Assembly: GCA_032622095.1 (NCBI GenBank)
Contig: CP136063.1
Location: 207,379,934-207,443,933, forward strand
Source of the DNA: Siphonodentalium dalli
Lineage: Eukaryota > Mollusca > Scaphopoda > Gadilida > Siphonodentaliidae
Reading direction: 5' to 3'
Length of the DNA: 64,000 nucleotides
The position numbers and the translations under genes are program-made. The notes under the pieces were generated by a model. That model did not search any database and had not been told where the DNA came from. It saw only the letters and a list, made by a program, of their open reading frames with translations. This document shows, one piece after another, positions 1 to 10,790 of this stretch. Position 1 is the stretch's first letter. Each line of letters opens with the position of its first letter.

Positions 1-928
1 CAGTGTGTTTTTATTTTGCAAATACTTCCTGTCAAACTCTCTAGTGACCTATATCATGACAAATTGCTCGTTTTATTTAAACCACTTTTCTTTTTTTTAA
101 ATAATTTGAACATATCTCTCATATTGTGAGGGTAAACTCGTGGTTGTTACAATACTATAGCATACATTGTTTATGAAGGATAATGATATTTTCCTTCAAA
201 TTGATAGTTAGAAATTTAGATTTTTTGAAAATTAACGAATAGGGCGCCTTCTTAAATCTTTAAGTGATCACGCTCTGTAGTTCATCGTCGTCGTTTAGAT
301 GATTTATTATTTCGCTGTCGATGTGTTCAAGCAAAGTGACATTCTTCCTTCAATATGCCAATATAAGTGTAACTTCAAGCGTATTTTAACGTCTATGGCA
401 GATTTCGTTTGATGATGATAGAGCTGTGTTGCTTGCGGACTGTGTACTTTCCGTATTCTTATTTGTTTTATGCCACGAGTCCGGTACAATTGACCAAATG
501 TAGAGGTTAATTCAATTATATAAATGAATATAACAAAGTTGTTTTTCACAACAGTACCTGCATTGGGCGACAGAAACAGTAATAAAGTTGGTCGTGAATA
601 TGGTTCACAACACTGTCGTGATTCTTGCTTTGGAGCCCTCACGACAGTTTATTCAAGGTGATGGTATGTGTGGGTGATTTATATTTAATTTGAAAGAAAA
701 ATATGTTTAAAAAACATTACAATAGCTCAATTTCTCACAGAAATTCCTGGGAGAACTGACTGATAATGACACAACGAAATAACGGTCAATTTATTGATTG
801 TAGATATAAAGACATATAGAAGTGAAAGCTTCAAACACAAATTAAGTTACTGAAACCTTCGTAGAAAAGAAAATTGGGCCGCGATGGATCTATAACATAA
901 CGCATATTATGTCGATCAGAATCTGATA
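1..928. other. No gene seen; 3' flank of the lectin gene
   Basis: AT-rich sequence downstream of the minus-strand lectin gene. The longest open frame here (minus, 307-642) has no domain, no Cys pattern and no splice logic, and I judge it chance. No recognisable repeat terminus was seen. Confidence 0.4.
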
Positions 929-934
929 TTTATT
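929..934 (-). terminator. Candidate polyadenylation signal (AATAAA) for the lectin gene
   Basis: The plus strand reads TTTATT, giving AATAAA on the minus strand a few bases after the TGA stop at 940-942. This would give a very short 3' UTR; other AT-rich hexamers further down could serve instead. Confidence 0.35.
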
Positions 935-939
935 AACTT

Positions 940-1178
940 TCACATATCTATTTCGCACAAATATGCTAGTGCTGTTGAACATGTGAGACTGTTATGTCTT
1001 GCAGTTTCTGGTGGGTCAGATGAATGTCTGATGATGATTTCCATGCAGTGTTCACCTGCTAACTCGCTGAGCGGGTATGTAGGGAATGTTTGAGCCATCG
1101 GAGTCCCGTCTCTTAGCGCCCATACTCCTGTATTAATAGAGTCATTCCCATCTACCCATGCCCTGACGAGTCCTGAAT
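940..1178 (-). CDS. Lectin gene exon 4: C-terminal half of the C-type lectin domain, stop
   Basis: The acceptor TTAATTTCAG immediately precedes 1178. The first two bases complete an Asp codon begun in exon 3. The exon holds AWVDGNDS (equivalent of the WIGL region), a Gly-Val-Trp, then GEHC, SLTCSTALAYLCE and the TGA stop at 940-942. The three cysteines pair with those of exon 3 in the family pattern. Confidence 0.85.
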
Positions 1179-4100
1179 CTGAAATTAAGAATGCACGATT
1201 CGTTACTTGTGGCATGTATATATTTCGCTATACTGACCCTACCTATACTAAAGCATCATTGGTGAGTAGTTATCCCATAGGAAATGTTCAGATAATAAGT
1301 TAAATAACGATCATATATCTAAACATATCCATCATTAAATAAGGCCCCTTCTGCACATCTATTTATCTCTCGTATGCTTGGATCACCTACAAATCAATAA
1401 TAGACCATTCGGGTGTACACTTGTTTTAACTGACTGGGATAATCCAGTTAGTTTAGAAAAGGTTAATATTGACAAACTGGTAAAGAGGGGTAAACATGTC
1501 AATCATTTAAACAGAAATGACATGTCATGTGGTCTTCAGTCATGAAACGTGTAATTTAGTAGATAGATTATTCCATAAACTCCCCACCGAAGGCACACAT
1601 GATTTTTCACAATATACATATATGTAAAACAGTGGCGGGCTAATGGTGGTAGCCTGTGTATTATACACATGGTTGTGTGCGAGATATATCAAGGAAATCA
1701 CGCTCCATTTTGCACCAACAAGCCATGCGCTGTGTATTCTGATGGCACGTGTATTTTAAGTTTTTTTTTACAATTGGTCATCCGTATCAGTTGGCCACGG
1801 ACAACACAACTATCGCATCATAGGACTGCACGATGTTATTGCGCGATCGCCACGGAGCGTTTTAATAGTGATAGGTCCATATAGCAGCTTGTGAACTGAT
1901 TAGTTAATGTGCCAATATACAAGAAGTCACTCAAAGTTACACATACACGTCGCCGTTCATACCGACCAGCAAGTGGTACCACTACCGGAATGCACCTCGG
2001 CAGTCAACACGGACTCGCCAGCAAACCTACACCAGGGCATGACAACATCCATACCAACGACCTCAACAGATCCCCGTGCACGAGCGACCTCTCATTCACC
2101 GATGCCGCTGTTGCAAACTGCTGCAACGATTTGTCACCCTCCTACCCCAAAACTGGTTGAACTAGCGATTTCTGGACAGCCATCAATCGAAAAAGTATGG
2201 GGGTGATGTGATAATATATATACAAGAAGCCACTCAAAGTTACACATACACATCGCCGTTCATACCGACCAGTAGGCGTGGTCCCTTAAAAGCCCACTTA
2301 ATTTTCCAGTCGCCGAATATTTTTGTTATAGTGACTTGATATACGGTTTTAATAACAATATATGCCATAAAATATGATTAAAATACTATAATTCATCACT
2401 ATTTGAAACATCTGTGTCTCAGAATATGCCCACAGAAAAATATAAAACTGCTGAAGACTTTCCCCTCTGGCACCCATAATGCAACAGAATTCAAACTTTT
2501 TCAATGAAAGGGGAAGAACTCTATTTTTAATATATATAGTTATTCCCCCTGCAATGAAAATAATACTGATTTTTACTTCAATCTTGATGACAAAACGCAT
2601 TGGCAACAACATGTCCACAGTTTATTATACCGGATAAGTTGTTAATACAATGTTCCTCTTTCAAATGGTATATAATATGGCATATATTTTATATAAAGTA
2701 ATCTGGGGGTTCGAAAATTAAGTGGGCCTTTAATAGCTAAGTGCGACAGACTGGTCAATCTACATATGGAGTCTTTATATACAACACACGGCTGATCACT
2801 CGAGAAGGATGCCCGAGGCTGGTCAGCTAAAATATTATAGACAGACTGGTCACTCGGGACAATCTGTATATGGAATTGAGACGATGGGACCTGCTTTGCC
2901 GATTTCGTACCGGCTTGGCAGATTACCTGACAAGACTGCACTATACATGCCGTGACGGAAAACTGTATAAAACAACGGACAGACTCATAGCAAAATCATT
3001 ACCTTTTGTGACTTCCAGCAGTCAACACACGTTCCTGTAACGACTAAGCAGATATACCTCGAGAAGAAAGGAATGTAGCGAGCAAGATGGCAGAGAATAC
3101 TAGGTAAGCTAAAATGCTTGTACTTCTGAAAGTATTCCTGATGTATCAACGACAAGGCGCACACAACGACAGCAGACGACAGGCCGACATACTCAACTAG
3201 AGATCAACGACCCAACCCATGACCCCACGAGAGGCCAACGAATCACGCAGACAACAGGAAGACAAACTCAACCTATGAAGACACGAGAGTCCAACGATTC
3301 ACGCAGACAACAGGAAGACGAACCCAACTAGGAGACGCCATGCCATTGACCAGAAACCCTATTATTGAAGAGTATAAATAAATGATTGAATCATTCTAAT
3401 GTCTGAACGTTATATGTTCCCCGTCTTCTGCAGCGCTCTATGACCAGCCACCGACGCACACATTCACTCTGGCTAAATATAAACGTTCAAAAGAACGCCT
3501 GTGTTGTACGGTTGAATATTTTTGAATACACACGTGTATACAGGTTATACCAGCATTTGCATAGAGGATATTAGTTGAAAATTTGTAAATTACCGAATTT
3601 TGGCCGCCCTCTCAGACGCCATTTTGGATTCCTAAAATTACTGAGTGTCTACATCATCACATAAAGCTAGTGAATTTTCAGCAGAAAAGGCAAATAAAGC
3701 GAAGAATATTGGGTATGGCCAAAATAAAGTACCCAAATTTTCGGGTACAAAAATATTGCCCAACGCAGAAGGGAAATTAATATTGGGTAAATTGTTACCA
3801 TGCGTTGAGAAAAAACATTGCCGAACATTGGGTAAAATTTACCCAACGTTCGTGTGGTGCTATATGCATCATTGTTTTTGGTAAATTTTACCCGACGTGA
3901 TTTTGATTGTATCATACAGGAGGTCCAGTTGTTAACATTTGTGTTTTTGCGTATACAACTATACATGCCTTCATATCGAATCCGACCATAGCGTAGGGGT
4001 TACTTTATCCACTTCCACCTCAGCTTGCCCCGATCATTCATCGATGCAATGGGCTATTCGCTGCGTGATAGTATATCCTTTTCCGTGGTTAGACAGATAG

Positions 4101-7100
4101 GGCATCGGGTGCGGTCGGTGCGGTTTTGTTTTTGATTAAATTTTTTGAGTGCCTGCAGGAGCCGCAGTCGTAAATTAGGGTTAACAATGGCGGATCCTCA
4201 CGAGCTACGGGCTTGTGGAATGGAACTTTGGTAAATACAGGTCTATTCTACACGATATTGTAAGAACCATCTCGTTCGGACTCCTGCATGTGGGTGGTAT
4301 GTCGGGTACGGTCGGCTTTTAGTGGGACTTTACTGACCTGTTGTCCTGAGAAAATCAGAGAAGAAGCCAAAGGTTGTGTTGCTATCGGTAACCGCTAAAT
4401 GATCTCCGTCGACTTCGCAGTTATTTTGAGCATCATCGAAATTCATGGCGGTTGTTACGTGCTTATAACATTTGTTGAACATGATGTCGTATGTGTAGCT
4501 GGCCGGGCAATTTTGACCTGCAAATACCGAAAGTTCATAGTCAAAGTCAAGTAATTGTTTTAATTGATCGTCGATTGTTAAAAAAGACACTCTAGCTAGG
4601 AGCTATTATATATTATAAATAAAATCAATACACATTAATGTAAAAACATACACGCTTGAAATAAAATTTTAAGAATGGATAGATTGAGGTACATATATCA
4701 TCATATAACGTATATATGAACAATACAGAAAATGCCACAATAGACTTGTTTCTTCTCTCATCACATTTCAATCGCCCATATTCATCCACTAGCATTTTGT
4801 TAAAATATATTAATTTTATATTGGGAATAAATATTGTTTACACCAAGTGATACAAATGGTTTACCACACATAAAAAAGGACTGACACGGAATACGTTGAA
4901 GAAATAATGACCGAGGCGATAAATTTGATGACTTTGGTGAGTTTTTAGCTTACGTATATAAGAACTGCATTGATATTTGATGAGCACGGAACGAGACAAT
5001 ATCTATATATTATGAGGTTTGTTCTTATCGCTGAATATTACACTTCTCCTTCGTTGTGTTATATAATTCCGTTATAATTTTGAGAAATCATAAATGAATC
5101 GTGTTACCTTAGCTATGAAATGAGTCTTACCTGGTGGAATTGTGGTCGTAGTCGTTGTCGTTGTAGTTGTCGTGGTGCCTGTAATTACAGAGAAAATACA
5201 TGCGAAACCATGAATACAATGGATGGGTCCATTGGTTTTCAATGTAACACGTTACCACGACCATTACTAGCCATTCCTAACACTACCATTGCATTATACT
5301 TTAAACCATTTAGAAGCAATGTTTCAATAATCACAAATAAACTGGAAGGCTTTCGTTTATGTGTTATTAACTTATTGACTGCTATACGTCAGTACTGAGT
5401 ACGGACCTAAAATGTCACGATGTGTACGGACCCACATGTACTTCAGCGCGCTAGAAGGCGTCCGTCATTCATAATAAGTGGAACTAAGAAATTAGTGTAA
5501 CTGAACTAGTGTATCTCGACGTTTCAATCAATGTATGGTGTTAAGTAAGTAAGTAAGTAATGCTTTATTCTCAGCCATTATAATACATGGTACATGAGAA
5601 AACATATGTAATGATAGGATATGTAATGATAGTAACCTTTGCATGAAGTCATTTGTCATTTGGTTTTGCGACGTTCCCGTTATAATTTTCCAGTGAAGGG
5701 TTTAAGAGCTCCAAACTGGTGAATGTATATTTTCAAACAAGATTATAGAACTATGAAATTTCCAAAAACAATTACAATTTGCAAACAAAATTGGCAACTA
5801 GCTTTTGGCTTTTTGGCAATTGATCCCCATATGTCATATATTAAAGCTTACTTTCAATCGGTCGGATACAAACTACACATTTCAATCCGGTCGGGACAAG
5901 GCGAATTGGGTCATAATTGAAAGCGTATAATGGGTTCGCTACAATGGATTATATCACTACAACTTATTATCTCGCTGTGGTGAATGGGTTACGAATTTCT
6001 ACTCGTTCATAACACAAATTACGGCTATTGATTCCAATTTGACAAACATTAATTTAGACGCAGAAAGTGCTCCTTGAAGCCTACCTAGTTAGGAAAATGT
6101 GTTTTGACAGTCGGTTTTAGATCAGTTATCATAAATACGTCATTGCTAAAATAAAAATAAATATATCGAGCTAATTTTCTTGTTTTCCTTTTGGAGTGAA
6201 AATACTCAATTCAAAAGTGATACCAACAGATATGGGTCGGAAAACAGTGGCAAAGAAAATATAAAGTGGCTTAGAATATAATGCAATTGGTAAAAGTGTT
6301 GGAAACTGGGAGTTTTGGGGCAGCGTGAACCCTGTAGTGAACTATCTTCAGAGGGAAGTATATAGGTACTTAAAATTCATGATCTACTATACACTATATA
6401 TCTTATATGCGTTACAGTTAAACGTATAATGAGTTATTAACATGCAGTACCAGTCAGAAGTGGTATCTTGAGGCCCGCCTTTATTGTTATATTTATATTA
6501 GATAAATACTGTGCATATAGTGTACATATAGTGTACATATAGCATTTACAACTATAAGTATATAAAAAACTAAAACATTGTCACTATTTATGCAATAAAC
6601 AATATAGAAGAAGCAATAATTTGATCTAAATGGTACAATTTTGAGCGCAAGATGTCGCAATAATTATCGCGAAATATTGCGATATTAAGCGCAAAATATT
6701 GCAATAATATCACAAGCGGCGCACTTATAAGCGTTTCCACTTGCAATACTTGACTGGTACTGTATGTATAATACCTAAAATTTTCATTAATTGAGTATAT
6801 TTCCTGCTTTCATCAGCTGGTATATGTATAATACCTGAAATCTCCAGTTATTATATATAATAACAGACGTTGTGAGCATTTATCTAGATCGGTTAAAGGC
6901 ACGTGAGGCCTTAGTTGTCGAAAATATTCATATTTGTTCCAATCACCGTAAACAGAAAAACATTAAAACGCATACAGTTTCGTTCATATATACCATGACC
7001 ATCGCGTAAACAGCATGTTATCATAAAGATTTACTATATTTTACCTAAGCAAGAGCCTGATTGTGTTACAGAAGACAGCACAATGCTGCTGGCTAAACAC

Positions 7101-10100
7101 ACACACATAGCATAAACGCTCTTTATTCGTTCCATATCAGGAATTCACCAACAAAGAACGCTCTTTATGTTTACCATCATAATATAAACAAACACCGGAA
7201 AAGTAACTTTTTATACTTTTGTTTACATAACAATGGTCAAATATATGACAATAACATACTGTTTATGCGATATTTCTTATTTGTGTACGGACAAAGTCAG
7301 TCTACATTTTGTTGTTCTTTCTGTTTGTGGCGTTTTTTGACGGGTGGAAATATTTTCACAGGATACCCACCGCCAAGGCCAACCGTACCTTTAACTTAAA
7401 TTTGCATTTGAGGAGAACAAGATCAATACATTTTTCGATGTCTTTATTATCTATGTCAAATTGAGGCAAATTTCTCCCTGATAATCCCAAATGAGTGATA
7501 TTTATATATCACATGCAACCCCTATAATACCATAGAAAAATCCATTAGATATATTCTTATCTTTCACTAGTGGGTAATCGCCGCGTGCTTTCCGGGATAC
7601 TTGGCATAGCGCCAAGTAAATTATCGCGCGGATTAATACTATTTAGAATAGCCGCGCTTGACACCAATAGTAGACATTGCAAAATGATTGCTTTGTGCAT
7701 TAAAGTTCAATTATTGTCCAACTTCGTTGTACTAACGAAAATAGGCATAAAACAAAGAGGCAAATTGGGGGACTATATGTTTCGTCGCAAGGCAGAGCGC
7801 GCAATACTGTCTTATACGGTTGTGAAGCGTATCAGTCAACGCCATGCATGTATGCATTTTACATGCATTTTTCAGCTTCTTTTAAAGATTTTGATTTGTT
7901 AAAAAGGCATAAAGCTCTGAGTTTTTTTCATGTGATATACAATATCTTCAACTCGTTATGCTGGGATATAAGATTTTATGAAACTAGTTTGATAAATTTG
8001 ATTCACAACTCGTCTACGAGTATTCACAAATACACCACGTGGATGACTACACCACAAATACACCACATGGGTGGCTACCCCACAAACACTGTGAACACAC
8101 CTCGTGGATGGGTACACACGCGTACGTCAGAAACATAATTTTATTATCATGGCATGCGCCATTAATACACTGTAAATACACACCAGGTACATTGCCACTA
8201 TCCTAAAATAGTAACACTGACCTACACACCAGACGGGGTGTATATATATATATATAACTGTTTCCTCTGTGGTACACATCAGAAATACACTACAAGGTAC
8301 ACAGCAAATGCACTGAAGATTTGTAAGTGTAATAGTGTATACACGTTGTCCTAACTGCATCGGTGCCGGGTGTATATCCGCTTAGACCGACATGCATGGT
8401 TCATTTTAAACAAACAGTCATTATTATTAATGTGTGTGTAAGAATGTTGATACTATATAGGGACAATATACAATTATACATGTACGCCGATCACTACGTG
8501 CACGGATTCCATAGATTACCAATCTAAAGGCTTTATAAACTTGCTGCGGTTATAGCAATACTCATTGTATTTTATTTTGTTTTACAAAGAAATGAGACAA
8601 ATTATCTGTGTTTCTCAGGGGGGGGGGGGGGGGGGGTTCGGAAAATATTTCCAGACACGTATGATTGGGGGGGGGTGGGTGTCTCTCGGGTCCGAAAAGC
8701 AGTTTTTTTCCATGTGCAAATTTTTTTTCCATTTCTGCTATTGAGTCTTATTTTTATGTTTTTTGAACAGAAACAGGTCATATATAGTTAATAGCAATGC
8801 TATACTATATATAGAGGTTATCAGAAGTTGGATCAGTTGCACAATGGCCAACAATAACCCAAATTCAACTTGATAGAACAAGAACTGCGTAATTGGAAAA
8901 ATAAAATTTAATCAGGATTCCATCTACTGATACAACAAAATAAGAATAACTATGCAGAACTCAGCTGAAAATAAGCAATACAATGAAAGCACACTTGACC
9001 ATATGTGACATGGAAATAAAGATATAATAAATAATGGAATAAAATAGACTTTTGACAACGTAAAACATAAAATCTTAACATATAAATTGAAGGCCAGCCG
9101 GGCCAGCTTGAACAATTTCAAATGGTTTTCCAAGTCAATGTGGATCAGCTTGTAATGTTAATCACAGTAACAAAGATTTTATTGTCACTGATATCGTGAG
9201 CAAAAAAGAAGTGAGATTGGGCTATCCATCCATATGTTATTCCCAATTATTACGAAGCCTATTACTTCAGGCAGTGGCTACCAGCCTGCCATTACATGCT
9301 ATGACATGTTTCCTCAGTTCTGGTTTCTGAGATGCCCCAAGAAGAGTCATGCGGGTATATCATGGTTATGTTTGGTATTAGCATTATTCTTCAAACTGGG
9401 ATGAACAGTTGTATTTCCACATGTTTTGATATAAAACAATTTGGTTCAAGCAATATATCACATAGCAAATATCAAAATATCAAATAATCTGAAATGTGTT
9501 GTACCATGTAGTCTGTAGAATACTCAAATGTGATTTGTATGTGACTAGATCATGTGACTATATATTATGAAAATGAATGTTAATAAAAACTTCGGCACTC
9601 TGCCTATCCCTAGAAATGTGCTTATGTTGACACATTTCTTGATTAATGAAACTTATATGATAAATTTAAATAGTATCGTTATCTTCATTATGCACTGTTC
9701 TATTAAAATCTCGCTCAATAAACTATTTAGGGGCTGGGTGTCCAAAACTGACCGGAAACAAATTCCTGAAACGGAAAAAAAGGGGTGGGTGTCCATAATG
9801 GCCTGAAAAAAAAGGCCGGAAACGGAAGTAATTGGTGGGTGGGTGGGCCGAGGCCGGAAAAAATAAAAATGATCATACGTGCGTGGAATTTTTTTCCGAC
9901 CCCCCCCCCCCTGTGTTTCTACCATATTAGGAATATACTGACGATGAACGCTTTTTATTGTTCAACGACACGCGTTTTCCCAGCAATCTATTACTTTAAT
10001 AAATCCTTTGTTTACAGAAAAATCCGTATATATATGTATCTAAAAGTATATATCGACCTATTGTTGGACCTTAGTTTTGAACTGCCGTGGGCTTTAGAAC

Positions 10101-10409
10101 TTGATCTGTTTTACATATTATAAGTCCAGTCTCACCTGTTATCCTGTTATATGCATTGCCTCCATGTGTGGTACGCCAGCATGTCCCATTCGCAAATCTA
10201 TAGGACAGACAACTATCATCCATGCTACAGACTGAAGCACACTCGATATTAGATCTGGCCTGCATCTGAGACTGGTTGTCAGCAGCTGGAGAGTCTAAGT
10301 TCTTTGTAAACCTGGTCTCCTTCGTACCACCGTTGTCCGCAAGAACACACATGATGTAACAAGAAATAACACCAAACCGATAGAGTAGTATGTTCAACAC
10401 AAGTAACAT
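940..10409 (-). CDS. Secreted PAN/apple-like plus C-type lectin domain protein, four coding exons
   Basis: Gene model assembled by eye on the minus strand: exons 10409-10136, 5178-5131, 4517-4338 and 1178-940. Every intron starts GT and ends AG, and every junction is phase 1. The lengths (274, 48, 180, 239) sum to 741, i.e. 246 residues plus TGA. Order: hydrophobic signal peptide (about 1-24), PAN/apple-like Cys domain (about 30-91), Thr run (93-104), then a C-type lectin domain (about 109-246) with six cysteines (111, 124, 141, 212, 234, 242), the pattern of a long-form domain. The usual calcium/sugar motifs EPN or QPD and WND are not visible, so classical calcium-dependent sugar binding is doubtful. 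Known family roles are extracellular recognition and innate immunity; the role here is inference. Introns of 4.96, 0.61 and 3.16 kb are full of repeats. A missed small exon in intron 1 cannot be excluded. Confidence 0.8.
1915..2272. repeat. Direct repeat pair of about 55 bases, 303 bases apart
   Basis: A 55-base sequence beginning ATATACAAGAAG and ending ACCGACCAG is present at 1915-1969 and again at 2218-2272 with three or four differences. The 250 bases between are unusually C-rich for this window and hold overlapping open frames with no recognised domain. It could be short terminal repeats of a small element or a simple duplication. It lies in intron 3 of the lectin gene. Confidence 0.6.
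2286..2733. mobile_element. Short inverted-end element with TTAA target duplication (piggyBac-like MITE)
   Basis: TTAA at 2286-2289 and 2730-2733 bracket 440 bases whose ends are inverted: AAGCCCACTTAATTTTC on the left, and AGGCCCACTTAATTTTC when the right end is reverse-complemented. TTAA duplication is the hallmark of piggyBac-type transposition. The terminal bases are not the CCC usual for that group, so family assignment is tentative. No coding capacity. It sits in intron 3 of the lectin gene. Confidence 0.6.
3213..3324. repeat. Two tandem 56-base units
   Basis: Two adjacent copies starting CAACCCATG and CAACCTATG, each containing ATCACGCAGACAACAGGAAG or its near twin. A TATAAATAAATG motif follows at about 3373. 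The C/A-rich composition and the TATA box would fit a degraded LTR, but no second LTR was found. Confidence 0.6.
3828..3846. repeat. 19-base perfect palindrome
   Basis: TTGGGTAAAATTTACCCAA reads as an inverted repeat around a single central base. Several partial copies of TTGGGTAAA or its complement occur in 3700-3900, so the region looks like a small inverted-repeat element rather than coding sequence, despite open frames on both strands. Confidence 0.6.
3990..4328 (-). repeat. Dispersed GC-rich repeat, diverged copy
   Basis: Shares the GGTCCxACTAAAAGCCGACC terminus (reverse-complemented, at 4314-4328) and internal parts with copies at 10.8-12.2, 14.2-14.5 and 63.7 kb. This copy is the most diverged. 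Its terminus lies about ten bases from the donor of lectin exon 3. Confidence 0.65.
4338..4517 (-). CDS. Lectin gene exon 3: N-terminal half of the C-type lectin domain
   Basis: The acceptor TTTGCAG lies at 4518-4524 and the donor GTCAGTAAAG begins at 4337. It encodes 60 residues starting GQNCPASY, with NKCYK and NFDDAQNNC, the standard opening of a C-type lectin fold (Cys, aromatic, Ala/Cys helix). Phase 1 on both sides. A copy of a GC-rich dispersed repeat ends at about 4328, only about ten bases into the following intron. Confidence 0.85.
5131..5178 (-). CDS. Lectin gene exon 2: 48-base micro-exon encoding a Thr-run linker
   Basis: On the minus strand TAATTACAG precedes the exon and GTAAGACT follows it. 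The 48 bases encode Gly, twelve Thr in a row, then Ile-Pro-Pro, in phase 1 at both ends. It is therefore a symmetric cassette that can be skipped without breaking the frame. A Thr/Pro stretch is a typical O-glycosylated stalk between extracellular domains. The Thr codons are mixed (ACC, ACG, ACA, ACT), so this is not a pure trinucleotide expansion. Confidence 0.75.
5179..6892. other. Lectin intron 1, first part: no gene seen
   Basis: AT-rich intronic sequence. It holds an (AAGT)n run at 5541-5560 and, at 6640-6720, a cluster of short palindromic words (GCGAAATATTGC and variants). No domain-bearing frame. Confidence 0.5.
6893..7398. mobile_element. Inverted-end repeat element, related to an insertion at 54.13-54.32 kb
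   Basis: The left end GTTAAAGGCACGTGAGGCC and the right end reverse-complemented, GTTAAAGGTACGGTTGGCC, are imperfect inverted repeats. The right 200 bases (7200-7398) match 54129-54322, including TTTGTTTACATAACAA, ATGACAATAACATACT and ACCGCCAA. There the copy interrupts a LINE tail, which fixes the right terminus. No coding capacity. Confidence 0.55.
7399..9719. other. Lectin intron 1, second part: simple repeats only
   Basis: No gene seen. 8026-8117 has about three imperfect tandem units of roughly 30 bases around ACAAATACACCAC. 8618-8636 is a run of 19 G and 8667-8675 a run of 9 G. 8240-8254 is a short TA run. The open frames here lack domains. Confidence 0.5.
9720..9911. repeat. G-rich degenerate tandem block ending in a C12 run
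   Basis: Repeated GGGGTGGGTGTCCA / CCGGAAAC words (about 9728-9860), followed by a 12-base C run at 9900-9911. Likely simple-sequence expansion inside intron 1 of the lectin gene; open on both strands only because of its composition. Confidence 0.5.
10136..10409 (-). CDS. Lectin gene exon 1: signal peptide and PAN/apple-like domain
   Basis: Starts at ATG 10409-10407, the first Met before a hydrophobic stretch rich in Leu, Ile, Val and Phe that ends near ...CVLA, a plausible signal-peptidase site. After it comes a Cys-rich segment with the spacing of PAN/apple-like modules (NIECASVCSMDDSC, then NGTCWR). The open frame runs past the exon, but a good donor (AACAG then GTGAG) follows codon 91 plus one base, which fits phase 1 of the next exon. 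The similarity to PAN domains is by Cys pattern and is moderate. Confidence 0.75.
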
Positions 10410-10790
10410 GCTAAACGAGTGTTAGGAACGAGCAAGTATAGTTATGCTCATGTCACAGTCGACTCCCTCCTTCGGACTAGTCAGGAAGTATTGATGCCTC
10501 TGCGCGATTCGAAGCGTTCTGCTAGCGCTGACTCAGAGCTAAAGCACAACACAGATTTGATCGTGGTTTCTGAAGACAGAAGATTGATTTTATGTATCGG
10601 CTTGAAATACGAAGTTCCGGAATCTCGCCTACACAATGTGTACAGAGAACTACACCAGCTAGTTAAACATATTTTCCACTCACATATAACTCTATTCTCC
10701 CATTAAATCACCCGTTCAAATTATTTAGATATGATGTACAAATCAAATAGTCAAGATTTCATCCATTAACAATATGTCATATGTATCAAG

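Noticed and set aside
1907-2206. Two overlapping plus frames of 99 and 83 codons
   Set aside because: C-rich segment between direct repeats; no domain, and both frames are open only through composition.
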